Positions 58,083 through 64,000 of a stretch of DNA of 64,000 nucleotides are shown one piece after another. How positions within the stretch are numbered: position 1 is the first letter of the stretch; the number at the start of each line of letters is the position of its first letter. The DNA comes from an uncultured Faecalibacterium sp. Lineage in GTDB: Bacteria; Bacillota; Clostridia; Oscillospirales; Ruminococcaceae. A program made the translations under genes and the position numbers. The stretch is from positions 41,510 through 105,509 of the forward strand of contig CAKTEM010000011.1 in the NCBI GenBank assembly GCA_934548045.1, written 5' to 3'. The notes beneath the pieces are model-generated. The model ran no database searches, had not been told where the DNA came from, and saw nothing but the letters and a program-made list of their open reading frames with translations.

Positions 58083-58117
58083 GAATCCCCCAGAGTCATC
58101 GGCTCCGGGGGATTTTT
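58083..58117. terminator. Bidirectional terminator at the right edge of the AT-rich island
   Basis: AATCCCCCAGAG pairs with CTCCGGGGGATT around a short loop and is followed by TTTTT on the plus strand. It lies between the convergent genes at 57609 and 58121. Confidence 0.8.
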
Positions 58118-58120
58118 CTT

Positions 58121-59674
58121 TTATTTCCGTGTGAAAGGCTGCATCCCGTGTTCCTCGGGGGTGTAGTACTCCATCAGGGCGAGGTAATTCTCGACGTGAT
58201 GACAGTAGGCCGCGCGCAGGACGTTGTCCGGGTCGGTACGGATGGAAAGCAGGCTGAGGACATAGTTCGTTACCAGTTTGATGACGTCCAGCTCGACGCC
58301 ATAGCACAGGCCGACGGCGATCATCGGGATGATGATCTGCTGGATGCGGACGGGAACATTGCTGCCGAACCGCTCCAGCAGCGGACGGCTGATGGTGGAT
58401 GCCGCCCAGACGTTCCGGATGACCTCCCACCACGAGAACTTTTCCATGTTGCTCAGGCCGCGCAGTCGGGTGACGATCTCTTCGTCGGTCAAAATCTTGC
58501 CCTCGGTGACTTCCTCTTCGGAGCGGAGAAACGCACATTCGATCATGTCCATGAACGGCTCTTCGTACTTCTCGTGGAAGTTCTCTTTGGTGATAAGATA
58601 ATTCCGGAGAGAGTCGATGACGGCGGTGGTGTCCTCGGCGGTGGCAAGTTGGGAGAAGTCCAGCTCGACCGGGCCGAACTGCTTCCCGAGGGTATTCAGG
58701 TCGGCCAGCTCCTTCTTGTTTTTGGTCGAGGGGAGGAACCGGTCGTTGCCGTTCCGGTGGTATCCCCAGCCCTCCGGCAGCACCCGGGTCACGAGGTCGC
58801 CGCTGGAAACAATGTTGAAGATGTTGCTGGTATCCCATGTGGATTTCAACTTGCCGTCGGGAAGATGGTTGTTGTCGAAATCCTGCTGCAATTCGGGGCA
58901 GTCATCAGCCGTCAGCGCAATGGGCGGCGCGAAGGTGTAGACGAAAACATTCTCCTCGGCCAGCTGGGGCAGCTCGTTGTGGATGCGCGCGGCCAGCAGA
59001 TTTGCGACGATGCCGCCACGACTGTATCCGACGAGCCAGAGTTTGATCGTGCCGAGGTCCTCTTTGAGCATGGCGTGGGCCAGATAGGAGCAGAGATTTT
59101 CAAACACGCCGTCGATGGGCGCGATGAAACCGGCGTGCGGACTGCCCTCGCCGACGTGCAGGTTGCTGACCCACTCACCGCCGTATCCGCCGCCGCGCAG
59201 AGCCAGCGAGACGATGGTCGTGCGTGAATTCTTCTGGATAAGCGTTTTGCGCGCGAAGCCGTAACCGATGATATCCAGCGGTGCGCCCACATCGACATCA
59301 TAGTTGTAATACTTGGAGTCGGCAAAGCCCAGCTCCTCGTAGGCGGCGTCCAGATTGTTCTGACGGCCTACGTCGGCGTTGACCCAGTATTGCTGGTCGC
59401 TGGGCGCAGTGTTGAAGGCGGAAAGTGCCACGCCGAGGCTTGCCAGCGCGAGGGAGTGGTCGTATTCGGTGGCGGAGTGGGTGAAAAAGGAGTCACTGTA
59501 ATAAAATTCGTGACAGATATCCATCTGGCTCAGCTCGGTGCGGAAGGTCAGCGAATAGTTCCCGTCCGGTACAGAATGTCCGGTGACGGTGCTGTTTGCC
59601 GCCGCAGCCCGAGGGGCCAGCAGGCAGGAGCCGAGCAGAGCCGCCGCTCCCGTACAGAATGTCCGTCGTTTCAT
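58121..59674 (-). CDS. Secreted lipase-like alpha/beta hydrolase
   Basis: A 517-residue exported protein. The signal peptide starts MKRRTFCTGAAALLGS and ends APRAAA; the double Arg is Tat-like. The nucleophile elbow is VGYSRGGIVANLLAARI (G-x-S-x-G), as in class 3 lipases, with LTFRTELSQMDICHEFYYSDS earlier typical of gut clostridial members. The C-terminal half has no clear motif. The ATG at 59674 follows GGAGG by eight bases. It lies after aguB on the same strand but with no obvious link. Confidence 0.8.
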   Translation of the reverse strand: MKRRTFCTGAAALLGSCLLAPRAAAANSTVTGHSVPDGNYSLTFRTELSQMDICHEFYYSDSFFTHSATEYDHSLALASLGVALSAFNTAPSDQQYWVNADVGRQNNLDAAYEELGFADSKYYNYDVDVGAPLDIIGYGFARKTLIQKNSRTTIVSLALRGGGYGGEWVSNLHVGEGSPHAGFIAPIDGVFENLCSYLAHAMLKEDLGTIKLWLVGYSRGGIVANLLAARIHNELPQLAEENVFVYTFAPPIALTADDCPELQQDFDNNHLPDGKLKSTWDTSNIFNIVSSGDLVTRVLPEGWGYHRNGNDRFLPSTKNKKELADLNTLGKQFGPVELDFSQLATAEDTTAVIDSLRNYLITKENFHEKYEEPFMDMIECAFLRSEEEVTEGKILTDEEIVTRLRGLSNMEKFSWWEVIRNVWAASTISRPLLERFGSNVPVRIQQIIIPMIAVGLCYGVELDVIKLVTNYVLSLLSIRTDPDNVLRAAYCHHVENYLALMEYYTPEEHGMQPFTRK

Positions 59675-59699
59675 AGTCGGTTCCTCCGATTCTGAAAGG

Positions 59700-60590
59700 T
59701 TATACGCCGCGGCTCTGCCGGGTGATCTCGCCGTACCATTCCGGACGGCGGTCACGGAAGACGCCCCAACTCATCCGGTTGGCTTCCACGGCGTCGAGGT
59801 CGAAGGTGGCGGTCAGGACTTCCTCCTTGTCACGGGAGCCGTCCGCGACGATGGCACCCGTCTCGTCGGCGATGAAGGACGAGCCGTAGAAGCGAAGGGC
59901 GGACTTCTGGCCGCCGTTGGCTTCGCAGGGGGTCACTTCCTCCAGACCGATGCGGTTGGCCGCAACGACCGGGATAAGATTGCTTCCGGCATGGCCTTGC
60001 ATACAACGCCGCCAGTGGCCTGCGCTGTCGCAGTCAAGGATGGGCTCGCTGCCGATGGCGGTGGGATAGAGCAGCAGCTCTGCGCCCAGCAGGGCGAGAC
60101 TGCGTGCCGTCTCCGGGAACCACTGATCCCAGCAGATGCCGATGCCGATTTTGCCGAACCGGGTATCCCAGACCTTGAAACCGGTGTCGCCGGGCGTGAA
60201 GTAGAACTTCTCCTGATAATAGTGGTCGTCCGGGATGTGGGTCTTGCGGTAGACGCCCAGCAGGGAGCCGTCTGCGTCCAGCACGGCGATGCTGTTGAAG
60301 AGCTGGGTGTTGGCCTTTTCGTAGAAGCTGATGGGCAGAACGACGCCCAGCTCCTTGGCGACGGCCTTGAAGTGGTTTACGGCCGGATTTTCTGCGGTGG
60401 GCGTGGCGTAGGCATAGTACTCATACTGACGCTCCTGACAGAAATAGGGCCGCTCGAACAGCTCGGGCAGAAGAATGACGTTTGCGCCCTTCGCGGCGGC
60501 TTCACGCACCATCTTGTCTGCCTTGGCGATATTTTCCTCCACCGAGGGAGAACACTGCATCTGGATCGCAGCAACGGTGATGTTTCTCAT
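59700..60590 (-). CDS. aguB: N-carbamoylputrescine amidase
   Basis: A 296-residue nitrilase-family enzyme that splits N-carbamoylputrescine into putrescine, CO2 and ammonia. The triad is visible: Glu43 (LLPELFERPYF), Lys116 (YRKTHIPD) and Cys153 (GICWDQWFPE). The PDDHYYQEKFYFTPGD block is specific to AguB. It lies 24 bases after aguA, so the two-step route from agmatine is one operon. Confidence 0.95.
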   Translation of the reverse strand: MRNITVAAIQMQCSPSVEENIAKADKMVREAAAKGANVILLPELFERPYFCQERQYEYYAYATPTAENPAVNHFKAVAKELGVVLPISFYEKANTQLFNSIAVLDADGSLLGVYRKTHIPDDHYYQEKFYFTPGDTGFKVWDTRFGKIGIGICWDQWFPETARSLALLGAELLLYPTAIGSEPILDCDSAGHWRRCMQGHAGSNLIPVVAANRIGLEEVTPCEANGGQKSALRFYGSSFIADETGAIVADGSRDKEEVLTATFDLDAVEANRMSWGVFRDRRPEWYGEITRQSRGV

Positions 60591-60614
60591 GGTATCAATA
60601 ACTCCTGTTAAGTT

Positions 60615-61712
60615 TTATTTGGGAATCTGTTGTGTCACGCAGTGGATATTGCCACCGCCGACAAGGATCGTCCGGGCAGGGATGGGATAGACCTTCCGGG
60701 TCGGGAAAAGCTCACCCAGAATCCGGACAGCCTCGGCGTCGTGTTCATCGCCGAACTGGGGCAGGATGATGCCGCCGTTGGAGATGTAGAAGTTGACGTA
60801 GCTTGCCGCCAGCCGCTCTCCGGCTTCCCGGGTGTCCTCGCCTTCCTCAAACTCGTAGCCGGACAGCTCGTCCTCGGTCACGCAGACCGGATGCTTCGGG
60901 ATGGGGAGCTTGTGGACGGTGAACTTCCGGCCCTTGGCGTCGGTGGCGGCTTCCAGTGCGTCAAGGCTGGCTTTGCTCAGCGGATACTGAGGGTCGGTCT
61001 CGTCGTCTGTCCACGCCAGAACGACCTCGGCAGGGGCGACGTAAGCGCATACATTGTCAATGTGTTCGTTCGTCTCATCGTTGTAGATGCCGCGCGGCAG
61101 CCAGACGATTTTTTCCGCGCCGAGGTACTGCTTGAGCTGGGCTTCGATTTGCTCCCGGCTCATTTGGGGATTCCGGCCCGGACTGAGCAGGCAGGCTTCG
61201 GTGGCGATGACGGTGCCTTCGCCGTCGGTGTGGATGGAACCGCCCTCCAGCACGAAATGCTGGGCGTCGTAATAGTCCATCCCGAGGGCGTTACAAATGG
61301 CAGGCGCGGCGGTGTTGTCCTTTTCCCAGTGGGCGTATAGGCCGTCGTAGGTGCCGCCCCATGCGTTGAACTGCCAATCGACACCCCGGATCTGTCCGTT
61401 ATCGTTGACAGCGCAGGTCGGGCCGACATCGCGCGCCCATGCGTCGTTCGTCTCGATGGGGAGAACGTGAATGTTGGCATCCTGTGCAAATACGGCTTCT
61501 ACAGCGGCGGTGTCCGCCGGTGAAGCCAGCATCCAGACCGTCTCGCTCTCGGCGATGGCACGGGCGACCTGTGTAAAGGTCTGCTGTGCGGCCTTGCCGC
61601 CGTGCGGCCACGAACCCGGACGCACCGGCCAGATCATCACGCACCCACGGTGCGGTTCATATTCGGCAGGCATCCGGAACCCGTCCGCTGCCGGAGTAGA
61701 AAAAAGTTGCAT
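60615..61712 (-). CDS. aguA: Agmatine deiminase
   Basis: A 365-residue enzyme converting agmatine to N-carbamoylputrescine and ammonia. MPAEYEPHRGCVMIWPVR, ETNDAWARDVGPT, FVLEGGSIHTDGEGT and the terminal GGGNIHCVTQQIPK with nucleophile Cys358 define it. The ATG follows AGGAGG by six bases; the frame is open far upstream through the LysR gene and is excluded. It is the first gene behind the promoter at 61748. Confidence 0.96.
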   Translation of the reverse strand: MQLFSTPAADGFRMPAEYEPHRGCVMIWPVRPGSWPHGGKAAQQTFTQVARAIAESETVWMLASPADTAAVEAVFAQDANIHVLPIETNDAWARDVGPTCAVNDNGQIRGVDWQFNAWGGTYDGLYAHWEKDNTAAPAICNALGMDYYDAQHFVLEGGSIHTDGEGTVIATEACLLSPGRNPQMSREQIEAQLKQYLGAEKIVWLPRGIYNDETNEHIDNVCAYVAPAEVVLAWTDDETDPQYPLSKASLDALEAATDAKGRKFTVHKLPIPKHPVCVTEDELSGYEFEEGEDTREAGERLAASYVNFYISNGGIILPQFGDEHDAEAVRILGELFPTRKVYPIPARTILVGGGNIHCVTQQIPK

Positions 61713-61747
61713 GGACTTCCTCCTGAAAGTAGCATTGATTCGACCTA

Positions 61748-61776
61748 AGTATACCGTATCATCGCCGAAGATACAA
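61748..61776 (-). promoter_or_regulatory. aguAB promoter
   Basis: Reverse-strand TTGTAT (61776-61771), 17-base spacer ending CGG, TATACT (61753-61748). Confidence 0.65.
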
Positions 61777-61792
61777 TTCTTTTTTACAGAAA

Positions 61793-61822
61793 ACCCGGCC
61801 AACGCTGTACACGCCGGCCGGG
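61793..61822 (-). terminator. LysR-gene terminator
   Basis: Reverse-strand ACCCGGCC... pairs CCCGGCC with GGCCGGG around GGCGTGTACAGCGTT, followed by TTTTC. Confidence 0.72.
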
Positions 61823-61836
61823 TCATGATAGAATAT

Positions 61837-62718
61837 TTACTGTTCGACGTTCTGCTTGCAGTAGTCGATGATGTGATGGAACATCTGCTCGACGGCCGGA
61901 GCCATTGCGGTCGGCCGCTGAACGGCCAGACCGACGGTGCGGTAATCTTCGGGGTCGATGGGATAGATTTTGACTGCCGCCGTGCAGTTGCGCAGCAGCA
62001 TCCGGGGCATGATGGAGATGCCAAGGCCGGCTTCGACCATCGCGATGTTGGACTGGTCGTCGATGACGTGGCAGCGACGCTCGGTGGCGATGGAGTATTT
62101 CTTGAGGAACTGGCGCATCTCGGCGTCAGTGGCGTCGCACTGGACAACAAAGGCCTGCTCGTTCATCAAAGCTGGAGTCATCACGCCGCCCGGAGGAGTG
62201 GGCCAGTCCTGCGGCACGATGCAGAGCAGCGGCTCGCGGAACAGCTCGGTCAGGGTGAACTCTTCCCGGCAGGTGGAGGACAGGAACGCCATATCGACCT
62301 GACCGGTGCGCAGCCACTCCTTGACATCATCATAAGTACCCTGATAGACCTCGACTTCGATTTGCGGATAGTGCGTCATGAAGCTCTTCAGGATACCCGG
62401 CAGCAGGCAGGCGCAGACCGAGTTGAACGCGCCCAGCTTGACCTTGCCCTTTTCCAGACCGTTCAGACGGGCGATGCTCTGCTGCAACGCCTCGTCGCTG
62501 TTCAGGACGGCGCGGATGGACGGATAGAGTGACGCGCCGTAACTCGTCATGGTGACGCCGTTTTTGCCGCGGTTGAATAAGGTGAAGCCCAGCTCGGTCT
62601 CCATAACAGCGATGGCGTGGCTGATGGCCGAAGGCGTAAGGTGCAGCTGCTGTGCGGCTTTGTTGAAACTGCCCTGCCGCGCAACAGCGTCGAAAATCTC
62701 ATAAGAAAAAAGCGTCAT
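61837..62718 (-). CDS. LysR-family transcriptional regulator
   Basis: A 293-residue regulator. The winged helix is at the start (FSYEIFDAVARQGSFNKAAQQLHLTPSAISHAIAVMETELGF), followed by the substrate-binding fold (VKLGAFNSVCACLLPGIL and later IDDQSNIAMVEAGLGISIMP). The ATG at 62718 has GGAGG eleven bases upstream. It is encoded immediately upstream of aguAB on the same strand, with a terminator and a separate aguA promoter between, so control of the agmatine genes is a reasonable guess. Confidence 0.9.
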   Translation of the reverse strand: MTLFSYEIFDAVARQGSFNKAAQQLHLTPSAISHAIAVMETELGFTLFNRGKNGVTMTSYGASLYPSIRAVLNSDEALQQSIARLNGLEKGKVKLGAFNSVCACLLPGILKSFMTHYPQIEVEVYQGTYDDVKEWLRTGQVDMAFLSSTCREEFTLTELFREPLLCIVPQDWPTPPGGVMTPALMNEQAFVVQCDATDAEMRQFLKKYSIATERRCHVIDDQSNIAMVEAGLGISIMPRMLLRNCTAAVKIYPIDPEDYRTVGLAVQRPTAMAPAVEQMFHHIIDYCKQNVEQ

Positions 62719-62972
62719 AAACTCCCATGCCTCCCTCCGCTTTCTGGTTCGGAGACGCCCAATATTCTGTGAATCATTTTCATCTTTGATTTGAGATAGT
62801 TCAATTATCTTCTTGATTGTACTATTCCAGCCCCATCCTGTCAAGCGTTTTTGGTTGGATTTCTGTTTCGCTTTTGCAGATTTTGGCAATCTTATGCAGG
62901 ATTTCGGCGGCAAGACCCATGGAAATAGGGGAGAAGTTTCTCTTTTAACGCTGTTAAGTAAGGAATGATATT

Positions 62973-63698
62973 ATGAATGAAACACGTTCGACCACACGCC
63001 GCTGCGGACTCAGCGGCACAGCACTCAAGCTCGTTGCCTGCGTGACGATGCTCATTGACCACATCGGCGCGTCCTGCATCGAGGCGCGGTATGCGGATGC
63101 CGTGTACATCTCGGTCTGGCTGGCAAGATTTGATTTAGTTTTGCGAGCCATCGGGCGGCTGGCCTTCCCGATCTTCTGCTTTCTGCTGGTCGAGGGCTTT
63201 CTGCACACCCACGATGTCAAAAAGTACATCCGACGTCTGCTGCTGTTCGGCGTGGTGAGCGAGACCCCGTTCGATATGGCGTTTTTCCGGACGCCGTTCC
63301 ACTGGGGGCATCAGAATGTATATTGGACGCTGGCCTTGGGCGTCATCGCGATGGCGGCGATGCGGCATTTTCAGGATGAGAACGGTGATTTAACATGGAA
63401 GAGCGGCTTTGCCGCTGTGGTCTGCGCACTGGCGGCAGAACTGGCGCAGACGGACTATGGAGCCATCGGCGTAGCCCTCATCGTCGCGCTCTACCTGACC
63501 CGGAACTCCCGGAAACAGCAGTGCATCATCGGTTCGGTCATGATGCTGTTTGAACTGACCGCGCCGGCGGCATTTTTGCTGGTCTGGCATTATAATGGCG
63601 AGCGCGGCTACTGCCCCAAATGGGCGCAGAGGGCGTTTTACCTGTTCTACCCGGTGCATCTGGTGGTGCTGGGGGTCATTACAAATATTATATTGTAA
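62973..63698 (+). CDS. TraX-family membrane protein
   Basis: A 241-residue protein with seven or eight membrane helices. LKLVACVTMLIDHIGAS, then AIGRLAFPIFCFLLVEGFLHT with the R-x-A-x-P-x-F core, and YYLFYPVHL-like FYLFYPVHLVVLG at the end match TraX, named for acetylation of F-pilin; chromosomal members in Firmicutes have unknown acceptors. The ATG follows AAGGA by eight bases. The stop codon touches the MITE-like repeat at 63699. Confidence 0.88.
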   Translation: MNETRSTTRRCGLSGTALKLVACVTMLIDHIGASCIEARYADAVYISVWLARFDLVLRAIGRLAFPIFCFLLVEGFLHTHDVKKYIRRLLLFGVVSETPFDMAFFRTPFHWGHQNVYWTLALGVIAMAAMRHFQDENGDLTWKSGFAAVVCALAAELAQTDYGAIGVALIVALYLTRNSRKQQCIIGSVMMLFELTAPAAFLLVWHYNGERGYCPKWAQRAFYLFYPVHLVVLGVITNIIL

Positions 63699-63886
63699 GA
63701 TACTCCCCCAGTCACAGCTTCGCTGTGCCAGCCCCCTCGGAGATGGGGCCTTAGCGTAACGGTAAGCCGTAAAGCCTCCCTCCTAGAGAAAGACTCCCTC
63801 CGGCCGGAGGGAGATGTCTCGAAGAGACAGAGGGAGGATGGTGGCATCGCGTCAGCGATGACGGAAGGAGTTTCGCAACAGCTATT
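63699..63886. mobile_element. MITE-like element, copy 3 (left end degenerate)
   Basis: Same body as the 206-bp elements (CCCCCAGTCACAGCTTCGCT, CTCCCTCCGGCCGGAGGGAG, TGTCTCGAAGAGACA, GCATCGCGTCAGCGATGACG) and the right end GGAAGGAGTTTCGCAACAG. The left end has lost the AAGAGACTGTT part. It adjoins the stop codon of the TraX-like gene. Confidence 0.7.
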
Positions 63887-63902
63887 TTGTCGATAAAAAT
63901 GG

Positions 63903-63941
63903 AAAAAGCCCGGTGATTTCAAAGAATCATCGAGCTTTTTC
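63903..63941 (-). terminator. tRNA-Ser terminator
   Basis: Reverse-strand AAAAAGCTCGATGATT pairs with AATCACCGGGCTTTTT (small mismatches), ending in TTTTT. Confidence 0.75.
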
Positions 63942-63942
63942 T

Positions 63943-64000
63943 TGGCGGAGTAGGAGGGATTTGAACCCTCGCGCCGTTGTTTAGACGACCTACGCCCTTA
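63943..64000 (-). tRNA. tRNA-Ser, 3' part (cut by right edge; GCT anticodon inferred)
   Basis: The reverse strand ends GAGGGTTCAAATCCCTC (T arm), CTACTCC (acceptor), G73 and CCA. A long variable region lies between the anticodon stem and the T arm, which limits the choice to Ser, Leu or Tyr; G73 points to Ser. The first visible bases TAAGGGCG fit T36-A37-A38 and the 3' anticodon stem, consistent with anticodon GCT. The 5' half lies beyond the window. Confidence 0.82.

Overview
The window reads as a chromosomal segment of a GC-rich (roughly 58-60 percent by eye) Gram-positive anaerobe of the Oscillospiraceae/Ruminococcaceae, most like the Faecalibacterium - Gemmiger - Subdoligranulum group. 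The clues are the pth-mfd pair, a PPi-linked ppdK, an asparagine T-box before asnS, the rpsT-gpr-spoIIP order, small double-glycine leader peptides, and many copies of short palindromic intergenic repeats. The family-level placement is inference from gene content. There is no rRNA, no CRISPR array, no intact phage and no transposase.

Left part (1-16.9 kb): mfd (cut by the left edge) and pth; a GlmU-like protein with only the acetyltransferase half; ppdK behind a candidate structured leader; a secreted C69 dipeptidase; a truncated GGDEF remnant; two tandem bacteriocin-like precursors with identical EEMTYTEGGS leader ends; and a surface-modification operon (VanY-like carboxypeptidase, DUF4358-type lipoprotein, MBOAT acyltransferase, DHHW/AlgJ-like partner). 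The spoVAC-spoVAD-spoVAE cluster follows. With gpr and spoIIP (20-22 kb) it shows that the organism keeps core sporulation and germination genes.

Middle part (16.9-38.9 kb): a heavy-metal P-type ATPase and its CsoR-type repressor, each with a clear sigma-A promoter and matching ATAC/GTAT palindromes; rpsT; asnS under T-box control; mutY; a degenerate LytM/M23 protein; an anti-sigma/ECF sigma pair with an autoregulatory-looking promoter; an aldo/keto reductase; prfC; a GNAT-MnmM-like fusion; an HtrA protease; pullulanase; a double AAA protein; and a WYL regulator. Two near-identical 206-bp MITE-like elements lie between genes here.

Right part (39-64 kb): one operon, pheA-aroB-aroC-aroEK-aroQ-aroF-aroA-tyrA, carries every step from PEP and erythrose 4-phosphate to chorismate and on to both prephenate branches, with repeats inserted in two of its gaps. 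Then come an envelope pair of unknown function, plsC, a DUF624-like membrane protein, a C39-fold protein without the catalytic Cys, a cytidylate kinase-like protein, a MATE exporter, a DUF308 membrane protein and a COG2509-type flavoprotein. A short AT-rich island (about 56.3-58.05 kb) holds four small genes of foreign composition, two of them behind copies of the same palindromic promoter. The window ends with a secreted lipase-like protein, the agmatine-to-putrescine pair aguA-aguB with a LysR regulator, a TraX-family protein, another MITE-like repeat and the 3' part of a tRNA-Ser.
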